Below, one piece after another: positions 7,825 to 15,570 of a stretch of 15,570 bases of DNA. The notes beneath the pieces are model-generated. The model saw only the letters and a program-made list of their open reading frames with translations, had not been told where the DNA came from and did not search any database. Within the stretch, counting starts at the first letter, position 1. Each line of letters starts with the position of its first letter. This DNA is from Polyrhizophydium stewartii (lineage: Eukaryota > Chytridiomycota > Chytridiomycetes > Rhizophydiales). The stretch is taken from positions 1-15,570 of the forward strand of contig JADGIZ010000342.1 of NCBI GenBank assembly GCA_027604665.1. The letters run 5' to 3'. The position numbers and the translations under genes are program-made.

Positions 7825-8144
7825 CCACCCCGCTCGCTGCGTCATGTCTGCGCGCGCTGACGCGCCTCCGTCAGCCAGCCCGCGGCCGGCCGTTAAAGAG
7901 GCCGCCGCCCGCCAGCTGCCGCCGGTCATCCACAGGACTGTGAGGTCTTCGCCTTGGTCGCAGCCGCCCTCAGAACCGGCGCCCTCATATCGCGCGCGTC
8001 TTCGCACTGCCTTCTCCCTGTCGGTTGTCCACTCGTCACGTCCTCTGCCTCTGCCTGTGACTGACGCCCAACAGTCGCCTCGTCGGAGCCACTGCTGTCT
8101 ATCCGTCGCAAGGACTCGCCCCCACCCACCACACACGCGCAAGC
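7825..8144 (+). promoter_or_regulatory. Upstream region of the 136-aa protein, possible 5'-leader intron
   Basis: About 320 bp hold the promoter and leader of the next gene. Pyrimidine-rich stretches lie at about 8030-8060 and 8115-8135. A GTGAGG at 7940 and a CTGAC-then-CAACAG at 8061-8074 could bound a 135-nt leader intron, but the branch-to-acceptor distance is short. No CCAAT or TATA box is evident. Confidence 0.3.
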
Positions 8145-8555
8145 ATGACTGTCAGCACCCTTGGGCAGCAGCTCTTGGCCCAGTCGCTGCCGCCGTCGGA
8201 GATCGAAGTTCAGGAAATTGACGAGTACGTCACCCCTGACCAGAAGGAGCTCCTGCACGCCGGCAGCGTCGTTGTCGTGCGCAAGGCGCTCAAGGACGGC
8301 GAAGAGTGCTACAACGTGCACGTCATCGAGGGCAAGAAGGTCGGCGCCATGATTGGCGTGCTCGACCGCAAGTCGGTCATTGGCAACGACCTCGTCGCGG
8401 GGCAGGCGTACATCGTCACCGCGGACCTGCGCGCGTCGGACAAGCTCGCTGACAAGCGCAAGTCGGCAAAGCACCACGGCATGGTCAAGTGCATGCTGAT
8501 CCAGGACATCATCGAGGGCGGCGAGGCCGGCGTCGACAAGAAGAAGCACAAGTGA
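8145..8555 (+). CDS. Unrecognised 136-residue lysine-rich protein, single exon
   Basis: This is an intact uninterrupted frame with A at -3 (AAGCATGACT) and a stop at 8553-8555. The protein looks real rather than a shadow: acidic and hydrophobic residues alternate in short strands (SVVVVRKALKDGEECYNVHV, GAMIGVLD, QAYIVTADLRA, GMVKCMLIQDIIEG) that suggest a small beta-barrel or mixed alpha/beta domain. A basic KLADKRKSAKHHG loop and a terminal KKKHK follow. There is no signal peptide or membrane segment. I do not recognise the family. eIF5A was considered because of size and strand pattern, but its hypusine loop is absent. It is convergent with the bestrophin-like gene across 304 bp. Confidence 0.75.
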   Translation: MTVSTLGQQLLAQSLPPSEIEVQEIDEYVTPDQKELLHAGSVVVVRKALKDGEECYNVHVIEGKKVGAMIGVLDRKSVIGNDLVAGQAYIVTADLRASDKLADKRKSAKHHGMVKCMLIQDIIEGGEAGVDKKKHK

Positions 8556-8859
8556 GCGAGCGTCTCGCGCGACGCGCACATGAACCACCCCGCTCTTCCC
8601 TCGGCACGGCACGCTTCATCCCGGTTTTGTTGGCGCCTGTATTTACGCAGACGATGCTCTGGCCGGCTCGGCAATCTTGCTTCCACTCTCCCGTCGTGCA
8701 TTGATTGCACGCGATGGGGGATGGCCGACCCCTGCGTCGTTGATGTGCATTGAGCCAAGAAAGATCCAAATGAATTCTCTGCAAACCACACCTTGATCGC
8801 CATCGGCGCTTGTCTTTTCCCGCGCACGCCCATGAACGGCGTTTGCCAGAGGTGACTCG
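8556..8859. other. Convergent intergenic region, nothing recognised
   Basis: This lies between the stop codons of the 136-residue protein (+) and the bestrophin-like gene (-). It is lower in GC than its surroundings and presumably contains both 3' UTRs. I see no RNA gene, repeat or canonical AATAAA. Confidence 0.6.
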
Positions 8860-10892
8860 TCACTCCCAAAACTTTCCAAGCGTCGGGCTGTCGCTGCTGA
8901 GCAGGGGCGCCTCCATGATATACTCGATATCGCCGCGCAGTTTCTGGCAAAAGTGGTCGAGCGGCAGGTCGTTCTGTTGCCAGCAACAGATCACCGTCGG
9001 AATCAGTGCACAAGATTCAGCTCGCAGGCTGCAGGTCGCGGTTCGCATGGCACACAGGCAAGACGCACCTCTTCGGTGCCAAACGGGCCGTCGATCTCGG
9101 CCGCGATGGCGTCGGCGCCAAAGTAGGCAAACGCCACGACACACGAAACGAGCACGACCGTCCAGCCGAGCGAGCGGACGAGCTGGAACGGCAGCCATAG
9201 AAAGTACATCAAGAGGATGTGCTTCATGTGCGTGTCGTACGACCGCGGCAGAGGGACGTTGAGGATCTGTCGACACGCAACGGCAATGACCATGTCAGCG
9301 CCAGGGACAACACTCGAGTCTGCGCCAGACACAACGCACCTGTTCAAACTTGGTCACCGAGTCGATCATGGTGTTGATCGCTTGTGTCATCGACGGCACG
9401 TCGTCTGGGTCAGCAAGCCGATCCTGTCGCTGCCGGCGGATGTAGAAGCCGATGCGGTGGATAATGTCCAGCGGCGTGTTGATCACAAGACTTCCGTCCT
9501 GGTCGTACATGGGGAAGCGGTTCATCGGCTCTTGGCCGTGTGCGCCGAGAGCAGAGTCCATGGACGTGATTGACAGCGCCGACTGCGCGCTCACGAGCGG
9601 CGGCGTCGTGACGCCGTTGGCGCTGCCGTGGTCGATGGCGTCGTAGTGCGGAAGAAGCTCGGAATCGGCATCATCATTAGTGGACTGTTGCAAGGCTGTT
9701 GGTTGTGCGTCATGGTGCGTGATGACAGACAGATTGGGCGGGAGCGGAGTTGACTGGCGCAGGGACGGGCTGCTTCCACGACGACTATCGCGTTGCGTGT
9801 CGGCTTGATCCGCGGTCGCCGATGCTGCATACGGGGCTGTGCTATGACCAGCCTTTGAAGTTGCCGTGGCGGTGACTGTTTTGGTGGTCGTGACCGTCGT
9901 TCTGGTGGTGTGGGTTTGCTGCATTCGAATGCGCTCGCTGCGCCGCGGCGTGATCGGCACGGCCGATGCAAACGGCTGGTTTGAATTGCTGGCCTCGCCC
10001 CTCCACTGGCGGATGCCAGGCCGTCGCGAAGAGTGCACCTCGTATGAAGCAGTCGAATGGATGCTGTGCTGGCGGCTCAGAGTGCTCGGAACAGGAGTGC
10101 GCGCCGCACTCGGCGCCATGTCGTGCTGTCCGCCCGCCGTGGCTCTGTCATCGTCAAAGAGATCCACCATGCTCTGTCGCCACGTGCGCACCTCAAAGTA
10201 CCCCGGAGGCAGCAGCCGCCGGACTTCATCGTCGAGCTGGGATGCCGGTCGGCCCTTGTCGCCTGTAACCAAGGAGCCCCGACGCGGATTGTGCGCACCG
10301 CTGCCACGCCGCCCAGCGTGCTTCCCGCGACGCAGCGCGCACTTGGTCGCAACGGCGACCGCCAGCAGCATGCGCATCATCTGGTGCTTCTCGGCGTCGT
10401 GCTCGCGCGTCGGCGTCTGGATGCCGTTCCAGATCAGACGAGCCAGGTTGCGCGTCTGAATCAGCAGCGTCGTCCACAGTTGTGCGCCTTGCCAGTATCG
10501 ATCAAAGGCGCGGTTGGTCCGGAAGGCGAGCAGAAAGGCCAGTGCGACGCCGAGCATTGAGATGAGTCTGTGAGAACCGATGCAGCCGGCGAATTGCGAC
10601 AGGAGGGGAGTGCAGGGGTGCAGAGCCAGGAGTAGGGACGTCAACTGGCGCGAGCAGCGTGCGCCATGCAGCGCGTGAGGGAAACGCACTTGTCCTCGAA
10701 TGTCCAACGCAGTATATCGCTCTTGTTCAGGCTCACGATGAGCGCCGACCACGCCGTCGCGGCCGCAACGACTGGCAGGATCGTCGGCACGATGCTGCTC
10801 CGGAAGCTGAGCGCGCGCAGCATCGAGCGCCAGTAGCGGTCGTGGCGGCGGCGGCGCGGGCGGTCTAGCGGCGCAGTATGATACCCCTGCAT
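8860..10892 (-). CDS. Bestrophin-like anion channel (RFP-TM/UPF0187 family)
   Basis: This is a membrane protein of the bestrophin superfamily, pentameric chloride/anion channels in characterised members. The exons are 10892-10690, 10567-9340, 9266-9069 and 8973-8860, giving 580 residues. All three introns (122, 73 and 95 nt) begin GTGCGT and end CAG. The N-terminus carries an RRRR patch and first hydrophobic helix (VPTILPVVAAATAW). LISMLGVALAFLLAFRTNRA and FDRYWQGAQLW match the family core. TPLDIIHRIGFYIRRQ corresponds to the fungal LPLEI segment. LPRSYDTHMKHILLMYFLWL and a following helix lead to the hallmark GPFGTEENDLPLD, built across the last splice. Residues of about 209-415 form a long Ser/Thr/Gln-rich disordered insert between the conserved halves. 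The target membrane and selectivity cannot be read from sequence. It shares a 167-bp divergent promoter with EMC8/9. Confidence 0.9.
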
Positions 10893-11059
10893 TCCTTGCG
10901 GTATGGATCCGTGCTGCGGAAGCCTGCAGCGTGCGGGGATCTCTCGCGCGGCGGCGAGAGCGGCGGAGGTGTCGGCTCCTCATCTCGGCCGCGGCTGCGC
11001 GGGTTTCTGGCCGCGTCCGTCCGTGAATGCCTGACAGACGAGCTCTGCGCCGCCCCACC
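10893..11059. promoter_or_regulatory. Bidirectional promoter between bestrophin-like gene and EMC8/9
   Basis: These are 167 bp between divergent ATGs. No CCAAT, TATA or palindromic operator stands out. The EMC8/9 side ends in a near-ideal CCCACCATGTCC start context. Confidence 0.45.
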
Positions 11060-12094
11060 ATGTCCGCGCCGACGTTCGAGGTGTCCACGGCGGCATACGC
11101 CAAGCTGGTGCTGCACGCGGCCAAGTACCCGACAGAGCCCATCTACGGCGTGCTTCTGGCCGAGGCCGGCGCATCCGCTACCGCGGGCGGCAAGCAGCGC
11201 ATCGTCGACGCCGTGCCGCTCTTCCACTCGCACTGGATCCTCACGCCGTCGCTGCAGCTCGGCATGGAGCAGGCAAGCTGCCGCGCGGTCTGCACGAGGC
11301 GGCCCGCCTGCGCGCAAGCTCGCACACTGGGAATGCGCGCCGTACAGGCGCCTTGCAGCCTTGTGCTGCACGCAGCGGCCCCGCGCCTGTGCTCCGCGAA
11401 CACGGCTCCTTGGGAGGTCTGTGGCTTCCTCGACTCGCCGCTGACAGAGTGCAACGCCCACCGGTGCTGCTGCGCTGCCCCTTGGACGGCCGGCGGCTGC
11501 AGATCGAGATCTACGCCAAGCAGGCTGGCCTCAAGATCGCTGGTGCATACGCCGCCAACGAGCTCGAGACGAACCGAGGCGTCGAGCCCGCCGTCGGCGC
11601 CGCTGCCGCCCAGATCGACACACACACTGGCGGCCATGCGCTGCTGCTCGTGGTGAGTCCGGCGCAGCGTGCACTTGGCTTTGACATGAGTATATGTTAT
11701 AACACTCTGCGTGCGCCTCATTAGTTTGACCCCATCCAGTTCAAGAAGGGCCGCTTTGCGGCTGTCGTGAGTGGCCCGTCTTGCTGCTTGTTGCTGGGCC
11801 TCTTCGCGCCGCATCTGACGCCGGACTCAACCCTCAGCCGTACGGCCACCAGTCCGGCGCATGGCGGGAGCTTGCCAAGGCACAGTGAGTGTGCTTGGAG
11901 GCAGCCAGCTCCCAAATGGGTTGCGTTGAGTACGGCGCTGACCGCCGGCCGGCAGAGTCGAGCACGACGACGGTGCCATTCAGACCGCCGCCAAGCTGGT
12001 CAAGGACCAGGCGTTCGCATCGCTGTTTGACCTTGACAATCACCTGGACGACATCTCGCTGGATTGGATCAGGAACCCGGACGTCAAGATCTGA
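11060..12094 (+). CDS. EMC8: ER membrane protein complex subunit 8/9 (EMC8/EMC9)
   Basis: EMC8/9 is the cytosolic, catalytically inactive MPN-fold subunit of the EMC insertase, which inserts tail-anchored and multipass proteins into the ER membrane. The exons are 11060-11272, 11503-11652, 11740-11766, 11838-11884 and 11956-12094, giving 191 residues (human paralogues about 208-210). The last three introns begin GTGAGT. The first (11273-11502) begins GCAAGC after CAG, a GC-AG intron. Matching landmarks are FEVSTAAYAKLVLHAAKYPT, VPLFHSHWIL, QAGLKIAGAYAANE and the near-invariant FDLDNHLDDISLDWI close to the C-terminus. No JAMM metal ligands are expected in this family, and none are seen. The third exon is only 27 nt. 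Exons 3 and 4 have the weakest family support, because that segment (FKKGRFAAV-PYGHQSGAW) is variable. Confidence 0.9.
11273..11502 (+). other. GC-AG intron in EMC8/9
   Basis: The exon ends GAGCAG and the intron begins GCAAGC, one base from the CAG|GCAAGT consensus of GC-AG introns. It ends GGCTGCAG before ATCGAGATC. The join gives GMEQIEIYAKQAGLKIAG in frame, as family alignment requires. No GT donor nearby restores that sequence. The CTGAC branch candidate lies about 57 nt before the acceptor, farther than in neighbouring introns. Confidence 0.75.
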
Positions 12095-12260
12095 ATGTGC
12101 TTGGGTGTCGGCCGAGCGACAAATGGCCTGCATCTGGCGCGCGGGCGGCTCGCATGTCCAGCTTGCTCCTGCGTGTGCATGCGCTGCGTGCGCGGCGACG
12201 GCAATGAATGCAGCGCACGTTGACGCATCTGCGAGTTGGCCCCATCTGCGGACGCCTCGA
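12095..12260 (+). promoter_or_regulatory. Tandem intergenic region EMC8/9 to IQ-motif gene
   Basis: This region of 166 bp holds the EMC8/9 3' end and the next promoter. In-frame ATGs at 12204 and 12123 could extend the downstream protein by 19 or 46 residues. The 12204 ATG has G at -3. No polyadenylation or promoter motif is clear. Confidence 0.4.
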
Positions 12261-14630
12261 ATGGGCCGGGTCACCAAGATCGTGCGAGACCGGCCACGCG
12301 GCAGCGACGGCACGGTGCGCGCGTGGGCGTATCGCAGCAGCATCGCCGACGAACTGCTGCGCCTGAGCGACGACGACGCATCGGCGGTGGGCGGCGCCGC
12401 CGCTGATCGCACCCGGCCGCGGCCACGCCCGGCCCCGCTGACGGTGCGCTGCGCGGCCGCGACCAGGTGCCATACGATCTCGTCTTCCGGCCGCGGCCCA
12501 GGGTGATCGACGACCGCAGCATCAGCAGCATGTCCAGCTCGGTGCGCTCGGCCGCCAGCGCCTCGCCTTCGCCGCCTCCGCCGCACGATGCCCCGTCGCG
12601 GGGTCCCGCTGTCGCCGCCGCCGCCGCCTCGGCCCCGGCCGTTTCCTCCGCAAAGTCGTTTCCTTCATCGGGGATGACGATGCTGCCACAGCACCACCCG
12701 CTGCCGCAGTCGTACCGCGAGCAGCAGAACCAAGAGCAGCAGCAGCATCAGCAGCAGCAGTACCTCCAGCACCAGCATCATCATCTGGCGCCGCAGGTCA
12801 TGCAGCTCACGCTGCCGCTGTCGCAGCTGGCACTCGCCGACCAGACCCGACGCCGGCCCGACCAGCCTGCGAACGGCTCGGCCAAGCGGTCGTCGGCGCC
12901 GGCGATGCCGCTCCCGTACGCTGCAGCGCAGCCGTTCCAGCAGTATGCGCCGTACCATCAGCATCCGCATCAGCAGCAGCAGGCTGCGCAGCACTCAGGC
13001 CCGCACGCCCACTTCCAGGTGCCTAGGTCGCCACCGTTCGCGACGCTCGACCGTGGGTTCGGACAAGACGACCTCGGCGGCCCGGACGGCCGCCGGCGTG
13101 CGTGGCAGCCCGAGCCCGCCGTCGCAGCGCCAGTCCACATCGACGCAGGCGCGCAGCTGCCCTCCTCGACTGCCTTTGTGGCGCACCGCCATCAGGTGTC
13201 CGCGGGGACCGCCGACTTTGGCCGGACCCGCACCCTCTCGAAGCGGGCATCGCAACCCAACTTCCACACGCAGACGGGCGGCCTGATGGCACCGCAGGCC
13301 TACTCGCAGCAGCAAGACCTCTCGCAGCAGTTCTCGTTGCAGCACGATCTCGCGCAGCAGCATGCGCCACTCGCGCCGATGATGCAATCGAGGCAGATGC
13401 TGCAGATGCTGCAGCAGCCAGTGTCGATGCCGGCGGCCCAAATGCAGATGCACCTGCCGGCGTCGATGCCGGCGCCTTCTCATACGATCGCCTCGCAGAA
13501 GCCCTCTCGTGCCTCGCAGATCATTGAGCGCGAGCTTGTTGCCCTCGACGGCGGCCTCGTTCCGGCACAATATCGTAAGCCGTGCGATGCAGCGCTTTGG
13601 TAGCCCAGGCGGCCTTGCTGACAAGCGAGTGCCGTCCAGAACCGAGATCTGGCGCCGAGTCGGAAGAGAAGCTTGCAGCAGGCTCTGCAGAGACGGGCGA
13701 TCTGGCCGAGATGCTGCATTCGTCGTCCGAGATGTTTGAGCTGCCTGAGAGCGAGTCGCGGCTACTCGACGAGTACAAGGCCGAGATTGCTGGCTTGGTC
13801 GACCTATCGTCTCGCGTGGAAAAGCTGCAGCTCCAGGTGCATCCACGCTTCGGCACGCTCCACTTGCGCCTGTGGGCTGCCGCTGAAGCTGCTTGCGCGC
13901 GTAATGATGCAGATGAAGGAAGTCAAGCAGTTCATGCGGTCCATGACGCAGATGGAGGAGGAGAGGCTCCTGCCGCAGATCGTGCAGATCCAGGCTCTCA
14001 TGCGTGGCGCGCTGGTGCGCAAGCGGCTGCGAGAGCAGGGCGTTGTCTTCAGACGCTGGACGGCAGCCGACGCGGAAACGGCGCAAGAGGCGGAGCTGGA
14101 TGCGGAAACCGCGGCGGTGCGGCGACTGGTGGCCGAGATACATGCTTCCTCAAAAGTGGAACGCCAATCAATGGAGTCTGCGGCAATCAAGATCCAGGCT
14201 GCGTGGTGCGTCGTGCGCTTTGGCTGCTGACTGGCTTTGCTTTGCGACTGACCGAGCCTTCTGCACCAGGCGAGGCTGCCTCACGCGGTCCATGCACTGG
14301 CCCGACTTTCAGATCAAGGTGCTGGCGGGCATGAACCGCACGCGCGCACAAGAGATCCGCGAGCTTCGGTCCGTGGTGCAGGAACTGTCGCAGCAGGACG
14401 CGGAGCGCAAGCGCGAGATGGACCAGCTGCGCTCGCTTGTCGAGCAGCTCATGCAGCGGGTGCGTGGGCTGCGTCGGCTTGCCCATCTGGCAGTCACCAC
14501 CTTGCTCACGCATTGCCGTCGCGAACCAGATTCCGGGATCCCTGCCCGCGCCATCGTCGTCTGCGGACGCAGGCCAACCACAAAGTTGACCGCGGCCGTC
14601 GGCGGCAGCCAGTGGGCGGCGCAGAAATAG
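12261..14630 (+). CDS. Gln/His-rich protein with two IQ motifs and coiled coils, unrecognised
   Basis: The proposed exons are 12261-12386, 12467-13574, 13640-13836, 13913-14205, 14270-14459 and 14613-14630, giving 643 residues. Intron donors are GTGGGC, GTAAGC, GTGCAT, GTGCGT and GTGCGT, and all introns end in AG. The N-terminus is basic/acidic (MGRVTKIVRDRPRG). Residues of about 60-400 are low-complexity, rich in Gln, His and Pro. Residues 410-500 are charged and helical (ESRLLDEYKAEIAGLVDLSS). Two perfect IQxxxRGxxxR calmodulin-binding motifs sit at 503-513 (IQALMRGALVR) and 571-581 (IQAAWRGCLTR); the second is completed only by splicing. Residues 590-638 look coiled-coil (EIRELRSVVQELSQQDAERK). 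Calmodulin or myosin-light-chain binding is expected from the motifs. No motor domain is present. The start (12204 is an alternative) and the last tiny exon are uncertain. I cannot name an orthologue. Confidence 0.7.
13988..14020 (+). other. First IQ motif
   Basis: This encodes IQALMRGALVR, an exact match to IQxxxRGxxxR, the calmodulin/EF-hand light-chain binding consensus. It is contained in a single exon. Confidence 0.85.
14192..14288 (+). other. Second IQ motif, split by intron 14206-14269
   Basis: The upstream exon gives IQAA and two bases of Trp. The downstream exon supplies the last base, then RGCLTR. Retention of the intron replaces the motif's basic half and stops the frame within a few codons. 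Confidence 0.8.
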
Positions 14631-15152
14631 CAACCCCAAATACAGCGGCCGGCCTGTGTCGTGTCCGGTTCACGTGTCTCGTTGCGTGGTGGATGCAGGT
14701 TTATGGCGAGGCAATGTGCATGGCTGGTGGTCCGTCCAGCGCATGAGCGGCGCTCGCTTGTGCGGGCATCTGTATCGAGAGCGAGACGGCGGATTTGGGG
14801 CAGGCAACACATGTAGGAGGGGCAGAGAAGCGGTTGGGTGTGCGGGAGGACAGGCCGAGGCAGTGGCGGAGGCGGTGAAGTTGCTGGCGGGGAAGCCAGG
14901 CAGCACGCAGGCAGCAAGACAGATGAGGGACACATGTTTGTGATGTGAAGAAAGGGGAGAGAGGCAGAACAGAGTGGAATGCCGGGTGGCATGCATGTAC
15001 GCGAGATATGGCTGGCAGGGAGGCTCAGGGCTGGCTGGCGAGTGGCGACCAAGAAGCCCAGCCAGGCAGGACGCTCGGGCGGCGGGGGCTGGGCAGGCAG
15101 CCAGTCGAAACCCCCCGCTGGGACAGCGACGGGCCGACTGAGGACCCCCCGC
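14631..15152. other. Convergent intergenic region, nothing recognised
   Basis: About 520 bp lie between the ends of the IQ-motif gene (+) and the tail-anchored protein gene (-). The plus strand is purine-rich, with short GGCAGG/GAGGCGG-like direct repeats. I see no gene, RNA or polyadenylation signal I can support. Open frames here are products of the base composition. Confidence 0.6.
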
Positions 15153-15463
15153 TTAGAACATATAGTATCCCGCCAGGAACGCGACGAGGATCGCGATGAT
15201 GAGCGTCGCCAGCGAGATGCCCTCGTCCTTGCGCATTCTTTGGGTGGTGAGGACGGCCGAGGGCGATCCAGCGGGCGAGATGGGGCTCGGCCGCGCGGGC
15301 GAGTCCGCGGCGCCGGGCAGGCTGTGGCCGGACGCCTCGGCGCGGCGCAGGCGCACCTGGTTGATGCGCTCGATCTCGATCTTGTATGCTTCACATGCCG
15401 ACTGCAGCGACCTGATCTTGTCGCGGGCCTCGGCAAGCTCGCGCTCGCGCTCCTGCAGGGCGG
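15153..15463 (-). CDS. C-terminal exon of a tail-anchored coiled-coil protein, VAP/Scs2-like
   Basis: The last exon ends with TAA at 15155-15153. It encodes a coiled coil (QERERELAEARDKIRSLQSA and CEAYKIEIERI), a Ser/Pro-rich linker, the basic TTQRMRKDEG, and a single C-terminal hydrophobic helix (ISLATLIIAILVAFLAGYYM) with one residue after it: a tail anchor. This order matches the C-terminal half of VAP/Scs2 proteins, which tether the ER to other membranes by an N-terminal MSP domain. That domain would lie to the right of the window and is not seen. The open frame continues to 15566, but TGCTGACCC near 15500-15508 followed by CTCGCAG at about 15464 suggests the upstream part is intron. An alternative acceptor gives 15452 as exon start. 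Another tail-anchored protein is possible. Confidence 0.55.
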
Positions 15464-15570
15464 CTGCGAGCCACGGCGGCGGGCAGGGGCGGCGTGGGTC
15501 AGCATCGCAGGCACGATCGGGGCGAGTGGGCGGCGGTGGGGCGGCAGGCGACGGGCCGGCGGGCATGGGC

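Noticed and set aside
8145..8555. eIF5A identity for the 136-residue protein
   Set aside because: Length and strand pattern are similar, but the hypusine loop with its Thr-Gly-Lys-His-Gly core is absent and the rest does not align by eye.
12123..12260. Longer N-terminus of the IQ gene starting at 12123
   Set aside because: This ATG lies only 28 nt after the EMC8/9 stop, leaving no room for a promoter. 12204 remains possible; 12261 is preferred.
12995..14143. 382-codon minus-strand frame antisense to the IQ-motif gene
   Set aside because: The Leu/His/Arg-rich translation mirrors the Gln/CAG-rich sense strand; it has no recognisable motif.
14309..15514. 401-codon open frame on the minus strand
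   Set aside because: It runs antisense to the IQ gene's final exons and through intergenic DNA into the tail-anchored protein exon in another frame. It is Arg/Ser/Pro-rich with no domain, as expected in GC-rich DNA with few stops.
1..15570. tRNA, rRNA, transposon, integrated element
   Set aside because: Neither strand shows a tRNA-like fold, transposase or reverse transcriptase motif, terminal repeats or attachment sites. Composition is uniform, so there is no sign of recent transfer.

Overview
This is a gene-dense, GC-rich stretch of a eukaryotic nuclear genome, most likely from a fungus. The evidence is short spliceosomal introns of about 64-230 nt, a recurrent CTGAC branch-point core, and a gene set that includes Brl1/Brr6, Lhs1-type Hsp70, a fungal bestrophin-like channel and EMC8/9. 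The high GC, the presence of EMC8/9 (which baker's yeast lacks) and an animal-like ACAA2 thiolase suggest a filamentous or early-diverging (for example zoosporic) lineage. That placement is inference.

I resolve ten genes. Left to right they are: (1) the 5' part of an Lhs1/HYOU1-like ER Hsp70 (-, runs off the left edge); (2) mitochondrial-type 3-ketoacyl-CoA thiolase, ACAA2-like (-, five exons, one of 17 nt); (3) splicing factor YJU2/CCDC94 (+, with an intron that appears to split its ATG); (4) Brl1/Brr6-like nuclear-envelope protein (-, four exons); (5) an unrecognised protein with a SAP-like N-terminus and paired CxxC motifs (+); (6) an unrecognised 136-residue basic protein (+, single exon); (7) a bestrophin-like anion channel (-, four exons); (8) EMC8/9 (+, five exons, one GC-AG intron and a 27-nt exon); (9) a Gln-rich protein with two IQ motifs and coiled coils (+, six exons); (10) the C-terminal exon of a tail-anchored, VAP/Scs2-like protein (-, runs off the right edge).

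The genes are packed with 29-167 bp between divergent starts and about 100-520 bp between other neighbours. They do not form an operon or one pathway. Four (Lhs1, Brl1, EMC8/9, the VAP-like protein) act at the ER or nuclear envelope, but this may be chance.

The most unusual signal is in splicing. Twenty of 24 proposed donors have G at +3, nine read GTGCGT, and none reads GTAAGT or GTATGT. One intron is GC-AG, two internal exons are 17 and 27 nt, and the gene for splicing factor YJU2 seems to need splicing to create its own start codon. All exon joins were made by reading frame, homology remembered from the families, and splice signals; no transcript data were available.
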